DNA of 64,000 nt from Thiomicrorhabdus sp. 6S3-12 (lineage in GTDB: Bacteria; Pseudomonadota; Gammaproteobacteria; Thiomicrospirales; Thiomicrospiraceae): positions 1 to 64,000 of the forward strand of contig NZ_JAGETW010000006.1 in NCBI RefSeq assembly GCF_017571475.1. Direction: 5' to 3'. A program made the translations under genes and the position numbers. The stretch's first letter is position 1, and each line of letters opens with the position of its first letter. Below, one piece after another: positions 27,946 through 38,700 of this stretch. A model generated the notes under the pieces. It was not told the origin of the DNA. It ran no database searches and saw only the letters and a list, made by a program, of their open reading frames with translations.

Positions 27946-30537
27946 ATGACCAGTGCAGAACTCAGAAAAGCTTTTATCGACTTTTTTGTGAAAAACCAGC
28001 ATACCTCAGTGCACTCAAGCCCTGTGGTGCCGATGAACGATCCGACACTGCTTTTCACCAATGCCGGGATGGTGCAGTTTAAAGACACTTTCCTTGGTCA
28101 AGAGCAGCGTGACTATACGCGAGCGACTTCGGTTCAGCGTTGTATTCGTGCCGGCGGTAAGCATAACGACCTGGAAAACGTCGGTTATACCGCTCGTCAC
28201 CATACTTTCTTCGAGATGCTGGGTAACTTCAGCTTCGGTGACTATTTCAAGCGTGAAGCGATTCAGTTTGCCTGGAAATTCTTGACCGAAGAACTGAAGC
28301 TTCCGGAAGAGAAACTGTGGGTGACGGTTTTTGAAGAAGATCAGGAAGCGGAAGATATCTGGTTGAAAGAGATGGGTGTTTCAGCGGAACGTTTTTCTCG
28401 CTGCGGTGCCAAAGACAATTTCTGGTCGATGGGTGATACAGGCCCTTGCGGTCCGTGTTCGGAAATTTTCTACGATCACGGTGCAGACGTTGCCGGCGGG
28501 CCTCCAGGGTCACCGGATGAAGACGGCGATCGCTATATCGAAATCTGGAACCTGGTATTCATGCAGTTCGACCGTTCCGCGGACGGCACCCTGACGCCAT
28601 TGCCGAAGCCATCGGTCGATACTGGTATGGGTCTTGAGCGTCTGGCGGCGGTCATGCAAGGCGTACACAACAACTACGACATCGATCTGTTCCAGGCATT
28701 GGTGAAAAAAGCCTCTGAATTGACCGGTGAAAAAGACCTGTCCAACAGTTCTCTGCGCGTTATTTCCGACCATATCCGTTCTTGCGCTTTTACCATTACC
28801 GACGGAGTTTTGCCGTCGAATGAAGGTCGCGGATATGTCTTGCGTCGTATTATCCGTCGTGCGATTCGTCACGGTTACAAATTGGGCCAAAGCCAACCGT
28901 TTTTCCATAAACTGGTTCAGACTCTGGTCGAACAGATGGGAGAAGCTTATCCTGAGCTGGCGAAAGAGCAGGGCAATGTGGAACGCGTTCTGAAAATGGA
29001 AGAAGAGCGTTTTGCCGAGACTCTGGAAAACGGTATGAAATTGCTGGAAGACTATATTGCAGAGATGAACGGTACCGTCATTGACGGCGATATGGCCTTT
29101 AAACTTTATGATACTTACGGTTTCCCGATCGACCTGACTGCCGATGTGGCGCGTGAACGTAATCTGACTGTAGACGAAGCCGGTTTCGGTGAAGCCATGG
29201 AAGCGCAGCGTGAACGTGCGCGTTCGGCATCGAACTTTGGTGCGGCAGGTAATGCGCGTATCGAATTTGACGGTAGCACACAATTCATCGGTTATCAGCA
29301 GGATGAGGCGGATGCCAGCATTATTGCGATCTTTGTCGATGGTCAATCGGTTCAGTCGATCAATGAAGGTCAAGAGGCGGTCGTTCTTTTGGATCAGACG
29401 CCATTCTATGCTGAATCCGGTGGTCAGACCGGTGACTGCGGTAGTTTGACCGAAGGCATGCACAGCTTCCATGTCGATGATACGCAAAAGCAGGGCTCTC
29501 TGTTCCTGCATTACGGTAAGGCGACTGCAGGTACGGTTGCGGTTGGACAAAAAGTTCATGCCAAGATTGATATTACCAAACGCCGCGACTGCGAACGTAA
29601 CCACTCTGCGACGCACCTGTTGCATTCGGCATTGAGAACAGTGTTGGGCTCGCATGTTAATCAGAAGGGATCCCTGGTTCGATATGATCGACTGCGTTTT
29701 GACTTCGCCCACTTTGAACCGATTACGTCGGAACAGTTGCGCGAAGTTGAGCGTCTGGTCAATCAGGAAATTATGAATAATACACCGGTTACCATTTCGG
29801 AAATGGCGATCGAAGATGCTAAGGCGCGTGGTGCTATGGCGCTGTTCGGTGAGAAATACGGCGATGTCGTTCGTGTTGTCGATATGGGCGATTTCTCAGT
29901 CGAACTGTGTGGTGGTACACATGTTAATTCGGTTGGGGATATCGGTCCTTTCCGTATCCTTTCCGAAAGCGGTATCGCTTCCGGTGTCCGCCGTATCGAA
30001 GCGATTACCGGTGAGGCTGCCTGGAAAGTCATCTATGAAGAAGAAGACGCTCTGCTAAACATCGCTGACGTGGTGAAGAGCGATAAGGCTCAGGTAGAAA
30101 ATAAAGTTAATCAGCTGATGGCCGACTACAAGTCTCTTGAGAAAGAGCTTAAGGCGCTACAGGCCAAGCTTGCCTCTTCGCAAGGGGACGATCTGGCGAA
30201 TTCGGCGATTAAAGTCGGTGATGTTAATGTGCTGGCGGCCAAGATGGAAGGCGCCGATCGGAATATGCTGCGTGAAACCGTTGATAAGCTGAAAGACAAG
30301 CTTGAGCCTGCTGTACTGGTTTTGGCTGCGGTCGACGGTGATAATATCGCGCTGGTTGCCGGTGTCAGTAAGGCGGTAACCGGTACTTATAAAGCCGGTG
30401 AACTGGTTAACCATGTTGCCCAGCAGGTTGGTGGAAAAGGTGGCGGTCGTCCGGATATGGCGCAAGCCGGCGGTAATGATCCAAGCAAGCTTGAAGATGC
30501 TCTGGCCTCTGTTAAAGCATGGGTCGAAGCCAAGTAA
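27946..30537 (+). CDS. alaS: Alanyl-tRNA synthetase
   Basis: Class II synthetase of 863 residues. N-terminal aminoacylation core ([18 protein letters not shown]), the editing domain with HSATHLLH and the zinc-binding CGGTHV, and the C-terminal DHHA1 domain ending [21 protein letters not shown] are all intact. It follows recX by 112 bases and precedes csrA, the same gene order as in enterobacteria. Confidence 0.98.
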   Translation: MTSAELRKAFIDFFVKNQHTSVHSSPVVPMNDPTLLFTNAGMVQFKDTFLGQEQRDYTRATSVQRCIRAGGKHNDLENVGYTARHHTFFEMLGNFSFGDYFKREAIQFAWKFLTEELKLPEEKLWVTVFEEDQEAEDIWLKEMGVSAERFSRCGAKDNFWSMGDTGPCGPCSEIFYDHGADVAGGPPGSPDEDGDRYIEIWNLVFMQFDRSADGTLTPLPKPSVDTGMGLERLAAVMQGVHNNYDIDLFQALVKKASELTGEKDLSNSSLRVISDHIRSCAFTITDGVLPSNEGRGYVLRRIIRRAIRHGYKLGQSQPFFHKLVQTLVEQMGEAYPELAKEQGNVERVLKMEEERFAETLENGMKLLEDYIAEMNGTVIDGDMAFKLYDTYGFPIDLTADVARERNLTVDEAGFGEAMEAQRERARSASNFGAAGNARIEFDGSTQFIGYQQDEADASIIAIFVDGQSVQSINEGQEAVVLLDQTPFYAESGGQTGDCGSLTEGMHSFHVDDTQKQGSLFLHYGKATAGTVAVGQKVHAKIDITKRRDCERNHSATHLLHSALRTVLGSHVNQKGSLVRYDRLRFDFAHFEPITSEQLREVERLVNQEIMNNTPVTISEMAIEDAKARGAMALFGEKYGDVVRVVDMGDFSVELCGGTHVNSVGDIGPFRILSESGIASGVRRIEAITGEAAWKVIYEEEDALLNIADVVKSDKAQVENKVNQLMADYKSLEKELKALQAKLASSQGDDLANSAIKVGDVNVLAAKMEGADRNMLRETVDKLKDKLEPAVLVLAAVDGDNIALVAGVSKAVTGTYKAGELVNHVAQQVGGKGGGRPDMAQAGGNDPSKLEDALASVKAWVEAK

Positions 30538-30562
30538 CCGCGTTCTCGATTCAGTCAGTAAA

Positions 30563-30597
30563 TAAACCCGTTAAGGATAATCCTTAGCGGGTTTTTT
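30563..30597 (+). terminator. Intrinsic terminator after alaS
   Basis: AAACCCG-TAAGGA pairs with TCCTTA-CGGGTTT with one internal mismatch, followed by six T. Confidence 0.9.
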
Positions 30598-30821
30598 ATT
30601 TTCGGCCACTCCTTATCGACCTGCCGAGTCGTCCTGATAAGCCCGGATTTGGAGGGCATTTCTTGGGCAAAAGTTCGTTTGAAGTAATTTAACTTACTGA
30701 ATATACGAGAATTATCTTCAGTCAATTATCGGTAATTCTCTTCGGGCATTTCCAGCCGCCGCGTTTTTTTCTCAACGGCAAAACCTTATACTTGAGTTTA
30801 TGTTCTAGTGGAGGGGGCAAT

Positions 30822-31088
30822 ATGCTGGTCTTAACAAGACGGGAAGGAGAGGCGCTGGTTATTGACGGTAATATCAAAGTCACCGTGCTTTCTGTAAAAG
30901 GAAGCCAGGTCAGAGTCGGCATAGAAGCGCCACAGAATATCCCCATTCATCGGGAAGAACTGTTGGAAAGCAACGCGAAAGTAAATGCTGAAAGCGCTCA
31001 TGCAGACAAGAAGCAGGACGCTGATGAGGATGATGTTCAGTCCGCGGACGTTGCGGATAAAGCGCTGCAAGGTGACGCAAATTCATAA
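30822..31088 (+). CDS. csrA: Carbon storage regulator CsrA with extended C-terminus
   Basis: A post-transcriptional regulator that binds GGA motifs in mRNA leaders. The first 58 residues are typical CsrA (MLVLTRREGEALVIDGNIKV, IPIHREEL). The protein then continues with about 30 mostly acidic, Ala/Asp-rich residues, giving 88 in total against 61 in E. coli. GAGGGG lies 6 bases before the ATG; an in-frame start at 30792 would add 10 non-family residues. Placed between alaS and tRNA-Ser as in E. coli. Confidence 0.95.
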   Translation: MLVLTRREGEALVIDGNIKVTVLSVKGSQVRVGIEAPQNIPIHREELLESNAKVNAESAHADKKQDADEDDVQSADVADKALQGDANS

Positions 31089-31176
31089 CATTTCCCGCCG
31101 ATTTTCTCTTGCTCTGTTGTGAATTTAAGATTCTCTATTTTCCCTCGAAAGTTTCTGAAAAATTTCTCTCAAATAG

Positions 31177-31205
31177 TTTACAAGACCATTGATAACTTGT
31201 ATCAT
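31177..31205 (+). promoter_or_regulatory. Promoter of tRNA-Ser
   Basis: TTTACA, 17 bases, TATCAT, ending 15 bases before the mature tRNA. Good sigma-70 match. Confidence 0.65.
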
Positions 31206-31220
31206 ACGCCCACAATTTTA

Positions 31221-31313
31221 GGAGACGTGGCCGAGAGGCTGAAGGCGCTCCCCTGCTAAGGGAGTATAGGGTTTGTAGCTCTATCGAGGGTTCGAATCCC
31301 TCCGTCTCCGCCA
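31221..31313 (+). tRNA. tRNA-Ser (anticodon GCU)
   Basis: A 93-base class II tRNA with a 7-bp acceptor stem (GGAGACG/CGTCTCC), long variable arm, T-loop GTTCGAATCC and encoded CCA. The anticodon loop CTGCTAA puts GCT at 31255-31257, reading AGC/AGU codons. Its position after csrA matches serV in E. coli. Confidence 0.97.
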
Positions 31314-31321
31314 TTACATCG

Positions 31322-31350
31322 AAAGCCAGACAGAAATGTCTGGCTTTTTT
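31322..31350. terminator. Intrinsic terminator after tRNA-Ser
   Basis: AAAGCCAGACA and TGTCTGGCTTT enclose a GAAA loop, followed by T residues. Confidence 0.92.
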
Positions 31351-31821
31351 CGTTTCCAGGCCCTGTGTTTACTGGCTTGCAAGAGTTATTAAGAATAACT
31401 CTAAATCTGTTCAGATAAATCCTGCTGTATCGAATAAAGGATTTGAGTAGATAAACTATCCCGGAATGGGTTCGCACGTCACGCCAAGCAAAATAAATCG
31501 TTTCAAAATCCCTGCAAAACCACAAAGTCTCCTTGATGTTGCTAGCTGATAACTTGAACACCTATTTCAGGTGATTAATAGGAAGAAATCCGTTTGAATT
31601 GATGCTATCTAAACTATTACGCGTATCAAGGTCGTAATTTTAATAGTGCTATGTATATTGATTTTTTCTAATAAATACGTAATTAAAAATTATTAACGCA
31701 TTTTATAAAATCTATTTGGGTAGACCGAAAAATTTTAAAAAGGTTTTGTGTTTAACTCTGGTAAACTTTTTTTCATTAATGTTGATTTTTTCTTGTAAAT
31801 CAAATGGTTGGAGATTTAGAT
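31351..31821. other. AT-rich noncoding segment after tRNA-Ser
   Basis: 471 bases, markedly AT-rich from about 31600 on. I see a small CACCT/AGGTG hairpin near 31560 but no plausible gene, no integrase fragment and no duplicated tRNA 3' end. The base composition suggests imported DNA or a relaxed intergenic region. Confidence 0.5.
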
Positions 31822-33051
31822 ATGAAATTAAAGTTACTAGTTGGAGCAGTTTGCTTAGCAGTGTCGAGTACGTCTATTGCTGCAAATGGAAAACCCTTTC
31901 AAGAGCTTCAAGCTCAGATTGATGCAGCCAATGCGGAAATCCGTGCCTTGAAAGATCAAGTGTCATTGAATTCAACAAGTATTTTGGAAATAAGAGAGCT
32001 TATTAAAACGCAAAATGCAAATATCAGTGCTATCAACGCAGAATTGCAGAATCAAATGGCTCTTGTAGAAGGCGCTTTAAGCGCTGCTGAACAAGCTACG
32101 GCTATGTCTGAGTCTGCAATTCAGGAGCTGGAATCAACCAAATTGTATTTTTCAGAAGCGATTGAATCAATTAACGGATCTATACAAGTTCTAGAGAGTG
32201 AGTTATCGACCATTACTGCTTCTTTAAAGTCGAGCAATGAAGAATTTCAGCTCTCCATTGATTCGTTGAAAAGCGCTATTGAGGTAGGTGATGGTTCTGC
32301 AACGATTGGTGAGTTGGTGGCGGAATTAGTCATCACGACTGCTGAGTTGGCTGTAAACAACACTGCAATCAACGATCTTTTTTCGCAAATTGATTCACTG
32401 CGAGCTACTGTCGAATCTAATCAAGCCCTGCTAGCAAAAGTTGATCAAAAGATTGCCGAGGGCATTGCCGAAGCTGTTCAGAATGTCGGGGCAAAGGTTA
32501 ATCAAATAAGCTTCAATGAAACAGGTCGCTCGATAGATGATGTGACGGCTTTAGAGTTTTATACAAAGATTGAATCATTAACTGCAAATGCTGGCGATCA
32601 TATTTTTCTTGGCGCATACAACAATGGGCAGTTAGTCTCAGGAGCCTGTTTGGAAGATGCCGTTGATTTCCTTGGTATGCTTCATTCGGCTAAATACGCT
32701 CTGCATTATTCTAACTCTAATTATTGGCCTTTATATCAGTCCAAGTATGTCAGGAACAGTTATCGTCTTGATAACATAGGGGAGTGGCAATACAGAGCAA
32801 CTGACAGCTTCAATATCTATATGGGAGGGGCATCTCGTTATGATGGCGCATACTATTCGGCAAGGGGTTTCTTGCAAATGCACTTTCCAACTGGAGATAT
32901 GTTAATTGATATTAATTCTCAAAGAGAGGGTTACAACCAATCGGAAGTTATGGCTCGTAATTCGGGGGTGTATGGCATCTCTTACTATGAAGATAACAAC
33001 GCTCAAGTTGTAATTAAAACGGGCCCTAGATTGCAGAGTTGTGGTTTCTAG
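31822..33051 (+). CDS. Exported coiled-coil protein with C-terminal globular domain, unknown
   Basis: A 409-residue protein with a Sec signal peptide (1-20, ending SIAAN). Residues about 25-225 form a long heptad-type coiled coil rich in Ala/Glu/Ile/Ser (for example ELQAQIDAANAEIRALKDQV). The last 170 residues form a Tyr/Asn/Ser-rich globular domain with two cysteines (GACLED and the terminal SCGF) that could pair. The stalk-plus-head shape resembles trimeric surface or fibre proteins, but there is no outer-membrane anchor. TTGGAG lies 8 bases before the chosen ATG. AT-rich codon use differs from neighbours. Function unknown. Confidence 0.7.
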   Translation: MKLKLLVGAVCLAVSSTSIAANGKPFQELQAQIDAANAEIRALKDQVSLNSTSILEIRELIKTQNANISAINAELQNQMALVEGALSAAEQATAMSESAIQELESTKLYFSEAIESINGSIQVLESELSTITASLKSSNEEFQLSIDSLKSAIEVGDGSATIGELVAELVITTAELAVNNTAINDLFSQIDSLRATVESNQALLAKVDQKIAEGIAEAVQNVGAKVNQISFNETGRSIDDVTALEFYTKIESLTANAGDHIFLGAYNNGQLVSGACLEDAVDFLGMLHSAKYALHYSNSNYWPLYQSKYVRNSYRLDNIGEWQYRATDSFNIYMGGASRYDGAYYSARGFLQMHFPTGDMLIDINSQREGYNQSEVMARNSGVYGISYYEDNNAQVVIKTGPRLQSCGF

Positions 33052-33084
33052 CGCTATCGAGAGTTAGTGTCATATTGATAAATA

Positions 33085-33106
33085 ACCGCGCTTGGCGCGG
33101 TTTTTT
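33085..33106 (+). terminator. Intrinsic terminator
   Basis: ACCGCGC and GCGCGGT with a 3-base loop, followed by six T, just after the exported coiled-coil gene. Confidence 0.9.
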
Positions 33107-33211
33107 ATGCCTGAAATCTACAGCTTGTCGAAGCTTGGCAAATCTTAAGATTTAATTGCATCTATACCCGATCATGCAGCAGGGATTGTATGCAAGAAAT
33201 TGTTAGAGATT

Positions 33212-35572
33212 CTAACGCTGTAAAATTTCAATTAAGGGCTGAGCTTTTCCAATTCCATAGCCTTGTGCATAGTTCACGCCAATCTGCTTAAGCTTTTCAA
33301 GTACGCTGTCATTTTCAACGAATTCAGCGACAGTCTTGAGCCCCATTACCGTACCGACTTCATGAATCGACTTAACCATAGCATGATCAATCTGATCTTT
33401 AGCAATGTCTTTCACAAACATTCCGTCAATTTTTAACTTGTCTACCTTCAAGGTTTTTAAGTACCCGAAAGAGGATAATCCGCTGCCAAAATCATCCAGT
33501 GCAAAGGTCACCCCTTTTTCTCTCAAAGTAGAGATAAAGTGCTGAGCATTCTCCAGGTTTGCGATTGCCGTAGTTTCAGTGACTTCAATACAGAATTTTT
33601 GCGCCAGGCTGCCCATTTCGGAAAACTTGCCTGTTAAAAATGCTAAAAATTCGTGTGAGGTCAGGGATTGAGCGGAAATATTAATGGCGCAATAACCGAT
33701 TGAAGGTAAAAAGCCGGGATGTTCCCTGAATAAAGCAAACGCTTTCGAAAATACCCAGTAATCGATATCGATCGCTTTGTCATATCGTTCTGCGGCGGGG
33801 AGGAAGGCGCCGGGAAGGGCAATACCATTCTCGGAATTCATCCGTAACAGCAGTTCATAGTTCATTCTGTCTTTATCGGAATCCTTGTCACTGTTAATGG
33901 TCATGATCGGTTGGGCATACAGCTCAAACAAGTCTTCCTGCAGGGCGGACTCGATACGCGAAATCCAGCCCATTTCTTCGGCTCTGAGCTGCAACTTCTC
34001 ATCGTTGGATACATAAAAATGGAAAGTGTTTCTGCCTTTGTCTTTCGCGGCATAACAGGCGGAATCGATCCACTTCATAATCATATCCGGCTTTGTCATG
34101 GAATCATCAATTTCAACTATTCCAATACTGACACCGATACGGAATACCTTTCCTTCCCAGGCGAATTGATAATCGCGAATCGCGTTGATAATCTCGTTGG
34201 CAATGGATTTGGCATTATCCTGATTCGAGTTTTCGAGAATAATACCGAACTCGTCGCCTCCGAGGCGGGCCAGGACATCAGATTGACGAATATAGGGCTG
34301 AATCAAACGCGGGATTTGACGTAGTAATGCGTCCCCGGCACTGTGACCGCAGGTGTCATTAACAATTTTAAACTGATCCAGATCCAGGTAAAAAACATAG
34401 TGTAACTGGTGATCTTCCGCTCTTTGCAGCAGCAGGGACAAGCGGTGCTCAAACTCGTATCGGTTAATCAAATCGGTCAAGGCATCGTGCGAAGCCTGGT
34501 AAGAAATTTTCTTTTCAACCATTTTTCGTTCGGTAATATCTTGCCCTTCGGCAACCAGGTAGGTAATTTCCTGTTCGGAATTACGGATCGGGGTCAAAAT
34601 AAAGTGAATGATCATTTTTTGCCCATCCGCAGCTCGAATGCTTACTTCTTTATTGATCTGATGCCCCGAAGCACACATTTGAATATCGGACTTAATTTGC
34701 GAGCGCAGCGAATTATCTCCCCACCAGGAACACTCGAAAAAATATCGCCCAACCCAATTGTCTTGATTGCTCCCCATGGACGTCGCGGCAGAGTTGTTAA
34801 CCAGTTCAATCATCCCGTCTGTGGTTAACATCACGGTAAAGGTCGAGAGTGCATCGGTATACTGACTTAATTTGTTTTTCGAGGTTTGCAGTTGTTCGGA
34901 AATCTCTTTCTGCATTTTCAAGTTGGAAGCCAGTAAACGTTGTTCCTTACGGGAGCTTCTAAAGGCGTAGAAAAATAAAAATAAAACCAGTGCAACAAAA
35001 ATCAGGAAAATCAGGCCAAATCGCAGTTTGGAGCCGATAAGCTTCTGGTTGACGTTATCCACCAAAAGTGTCGACTCGATACTTCCTAGCTCAATCACGC
35101 CCGCTAATTTATTTAGAATTTCGGTTTGGACGGGGATTGCTTTATTGAGCAGGATCGTCGTCGCTTCTTCTTTGGCGCCGTCAAGAAATAATTGCGAAAT
35201 CTTATCTTGAAGAGGGGCGTTGATTTTAGTCAGAGCCGTTTGTTCGGAGAGTAATGATTTTTCTCTATCGCTCAGCTTCAGGGTGTAGAGCTCTTGGCGG
35301 GCGTTGATAAAGCGGTTGGCCAGCAAGCTCAAGCGCAGAGAATATTCATCAAGAATAAACTCGTCGGTTTCAGCCATCATCTGCAAGAGAATTAAAGAGC
35401 GTTCTCGAGCGGCATTGTGCATAGTCGTCAGAAGGTTGCGCTTTGTTTGTTGTGATTCAACCTGGCTGGAAATATTTCGATACGTATTGGTGACATTACT
35501 GTAAACATCATAAATAAACACCAGAGAAATAAACAAAATAACGGTAATAACAGCGACAAACTGTTTATTCAT
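33212..35572 (-). CDS. Membrane GGDEF/EAL cyclic-di-GMP enzyme with periplasmic sensor and PAS
   Basis: Makes and/or degrades cyclic-di-GMP at the inner membrane. In 786 residues: membrane helices at about 5-22 and 185-204 enclosing a helical periplasmic sensor; a PAS domain (235-348); GGDEF domain with intact GGDEF at 438-442 and the inhibitory-site RQSD at 429-432, five residues upstream as required; EAL domain from about 535 with ELL (573-575) in place of EAL but with the DDFGSGLSSF, KIDGMFVKD and QGYGIGK motifs retained. Both activities look possible. Stand-alone, minus strand. Confidence 0.93.
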   Translation of the reverse strand: MNKQFVAVITVILFISLVFIYDVYSNVTNTYRNISSQVESQQTKRNLLTTMHNAARERSLILLQMMAETDEFILDEYSLRLSLLANRFINARQELYTLKLSDREKSLLSEQTALTKINAPLQDKISQLFLDGAKEEATTILLNKAIPVQTEILNKLAGVIELGSIESTLLVDNVNQKLIGSKLRFGLIFLIFVALVLFLFFYAFRSSRKEQRLLASNLKMQKEISEQLQTSKNKLSQYTDALSTFTVMLTTDGMIELVNNSAATSMGSNQDNWVGRYFFECSWWGDNSLRSQIKSDIQMCASGHQINKEVSIRAADGQKMIIHFILTPIRNSEQEITYLVAEGQDITERKMVEKKISYQASHDALTDLINRYEFEHRLSLLLQRAEDHQLHYVFYLDLDQFKIVNDTCGHSAGDALLRQIPRLIQPYIRQSDVLARLGGDEFGIILENSNQDNAKSIANEIINAIRDYQFAWEGKVFRIGVSIGIVEIDDSMTKPDMIMKWIDSACYAAKDKGRNTFHFYVSNDEKLQLRAEEMGWISRIESALQEDLFELYAQPIMTINSDKDSDKDRMNYELLLRMNSENGIALPGAFLPAAERYDKAIDIDYWVFSKAFALFREHPGFLPSIGYCAINISAQSLTSHEFLAFLTGKFSEMGSLAQKFCIEVTETTAIANLENAQHFISTLREKGVTFALDDFGSGLSSFGYLKTLKVDKLKIDGMFVKDIAKDQIDHAMVKSIHEVGTVMGLKTVAEFVENDSVLEKLKQIGVNYAQGYGIGKAQPLIEILQR

Positions 35573-35798
35573 GAAGCAATTCCCATTTCGCTATCGTCGA
35601 CTATAAACATTAAACCGCTCCTATCATATATAAGAGTGGAATTTATGATGATTCAATCATTTGATGGATTTATAGATAACGCAATTTTATATTTCTTAAT
35701 AACGCTTTTACGTCTTGTTAGCCTCTTCTGGCAGGTGTTGTGTACAACAGGCTCTCAATCGAAGCCGGGCGCGGAATTTCCTTATTGGCTGCTTTGCT

Positions 35799-38700
35799 TT
35801 ATTCATCGGTTGAATTAATCGTTTCCAGCGCCTTGTCGAAATCAAAGTTGTTGATTGCATGTAAAAGCGTGTTGAAACGTTTTTTATCCAGCAGCTTCTC
35901 AAAGAGCGTTTGATTGTTTTCAAAGTAAACGGTGGCTTCGCCGTCGAAACTTTCCAGCATTGCCTTGAGTTGATTCAGTTTATCTTGATGTTCCGTGGCG
36001 TCAACTGGTGAAGACGTATCGGGGTGAGATTTCGTCTCTTCATCGTTCAATGTTTGTAAATAAACGGACAGTTCCTCGAAAGCGGCTTGGCGAGTGTTTT
36101 CCAGCTTGGTTAGGCGTTCTTCAAGCTCGTTCTGATTTGTTGTCCAGTCTTGTTCATGCTCTTTCAGAAAATTTTCCAACTCAGCGCTATGTGCGGAAAG
36201 TTTCTGTGCGCCAACCGTTGCGCTGATGCCTTTAAAGGAGTGAATCAGGCGTAACATTTCCGGGTAGTTGTTATCTTCCTGAAACTGAAGAAAATGCTCC
36301 GGTAGATTTTGGTACTTATCTACATACTGTTCAAGGATCGAGTGGTACAGCTTTTCTGAACCTCCAGCCATACGCAGTCCTTCTTCAAGATTGACCCATT
36401 TGAAGGCCTGACCTTTTTTCGAATAAATGCTCTCTTTGTCGTTAGAGCTCATGTTTGAGTCGGAAAAAGCAGAAGCGTCTCCGTGGTAATACTTGCCCAG
36501 AATGCGGTAAAGTTCTTGCGGGTCAACCGGTTTGTTTAGATGGTCGTTCATGCCGCTGGCAAAAGATTGCTGACGCTCTTCTTCAAGCGCATGCGCCGTC
36601 ATGGCGATAATCGGTAATTTGCTGAACTGGGGATCCTTGCGTATGGTTTTGGTCGCGGTATGGCCGTCCATTTCGGGCATTTGCACATCCATGAATACCA
36701 TCTCGTAGAAGTCGGGGCCTTTGGCCTGCAACTCCTTGACGGCTTCCAGTCCGTTATTGACCACGGTTACCTGAGCGCCTTTGGATTCCATCAACTCAAC
36801 GGCAATCTGCTGGTTTAAAAGATTATCTTCCGCCAGGAGTATTTTCATTCCAGAGACGTTCAGATCCATATTTTGATCGATTTCGCCGTTCGTTGTCTCC
36901 AGTTTTAAAGTGCTTCGCAGGTGAGGGAAGTGCTGCGCTAGTAGTTGTTCGATATGTTTCGGCAATACCGGTTTGCTCAGAACGTCCGGAATCTCGTACC
37001 GGTTACCCAGTTCGGCCATCGACTCCTGATCGTAGGCGGAGACAAGGATACATTTAGGCAGTTGAGCAGGGCAGTGCTGCTTGATGAATTTGATAAACTC
37101 TTCACCGTCTTTTTCAGGCATGACCATATCGATGAAAATCAGGTCGAACTCTTCGGTACAGACAACTTTCTGGGCTTCATCGACATTTGAACAACTGGTG
37201 ATCTGCAGGCCGTAGATTTTAAGCAGATTACCGAGAATCTCCTGAGCAATTTTTACATCGTCGACAATCAGCGCTTTGAGGTTCTCTTTGATTTGAGTTG
37301 GATCACGACGCTGAGGCGCGACCGGCAGATCCAGATCAAAATAAAATGTCGACCCTTTGTCTTTTTCGCTTTTGACACGGATGGTGCCGTCAAGAAGGTT
37401 GATGATTTTCTGTGAAATCGCCAGTCCCAATCCTGTCCCGCCGTATTTGCGGGTTGTCGAACCATCCGCCTGGCTGAATTGCTGGAACAGGTTGGCGACC
37501 TGGTCTTGAGTCATTCCGATACCGGTATCTTCAACCTCGATATGTACCTGGATGGTTTTTCCGGTGAACTTACCGTCGATACTGAGTTTGACATAGCCTT
37601 CTTCGGTAAACTTCAATGCATTGGACAGCAGGTTGTTAATGACTTGTTCAAGACGCAGCGGATCACACAACACCCAGCCGGCGTTGCCGAGAACGTCTTT
37701 GGATTTGATCTCCACTAAAAGTTCCAGAGGTCGCTGCTGAATGGTTTCCGCCAGCAGGCTGGCCGAGTTGCCGAGCACTTCTTCCAGTTTCATCGGGATG
37801 GATTCGATTTCCATCTTGCCGGCTTCGACTTTCGAAAAATCCAAAATGTCGTTAATGATTTTCAAAAGCGATTCGCCGGCCGAATGGATTCGTTCGACAT
37901 AATATTTTTGCCGCGGATCAAGCTTGGTTCTCAAGGCAAGATAAGCCATACCGATAATTGCATTCATTGGCGTACGGATTTCGTGGCTCATATTGGCCAA
38001 AAACATTGCTTTGGTTTCGGCTGCGGCCTCGGCTTCTTCCTTGGCACTAATGGCTTCCTGTGTTGCGGTATGCAACTCTTCCATCAGCTGTTTGCGGATT
38101 TCAGCTTCGTGCATGCCGGTGAACATGACCAGGCAGGTGCTGTGGAATGGTTCAAGCAGCTCGACTACTTTCTCGTTGTACGGGGTTCTGGAGTTAGCCA
38201 AAGCGTAAATGCCAATGAGCTGGTTACCTTTTTTGATCGGGATGCAGATAAAGCGTTTGAGTTTGGGGTGGCCGTTAGGGGTCTTCTGCGAACGCGGATC
38301 ACTTTCCATATGATTGTTGATGATCATGTGCTCTTTGTAGAGTACTTGACCGATCAGCGTGTCCGGTGAGCAGAACGATTCCTGAGATTGTTTGAACTGA
38401 TCGTACATATACTGGGACTCTTTATCCCAGGCAAGATTGCTCATGGCATGCATTTTAAGGCAGCGTTGGTGGCTGTCGTCTTTGTAGACGACTTCGGCAA
38501 TAAATCCGGATTCGCTTCCGGTAATGCCGAGAATGACCTTAAGCAGCTTGTCCCAGACTTTATTCTCTCCGTCTTGTGTCGCCACAGAGGCTTCCGTAGC
38601 GGTTTTTAAGGCGTCCAGTAGTTTGTTTCTTAATTGGGCCGCGTCTCGGGCTTCGTTGCGTTCGGTGAGGTCGGTCAAAATGCCGATAAATTCCGAATCG

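Noticed and set aside
28510-29712. 400-codon ORF antisense to alaS
   Set aside because: Shadow of alaS; alaS is intact with all motifs and the antisense ORF has no family features.
31256-31561. Minus-strand ORF overlapping tRNA-Ser
   Set aside because: Its end reads GGDGGIRTLDRA, the usual spurious translation of the antisense of tRNA-Ser; no ribosome site and no family.
31314-33300. Direct repeat of the tRNA-Ser 3' end marking an island boundary
   Set aside because: No second copy of the tRNA 3' segment was seen downstream, and there is no integrase, so an integrated island cannot be claimed.
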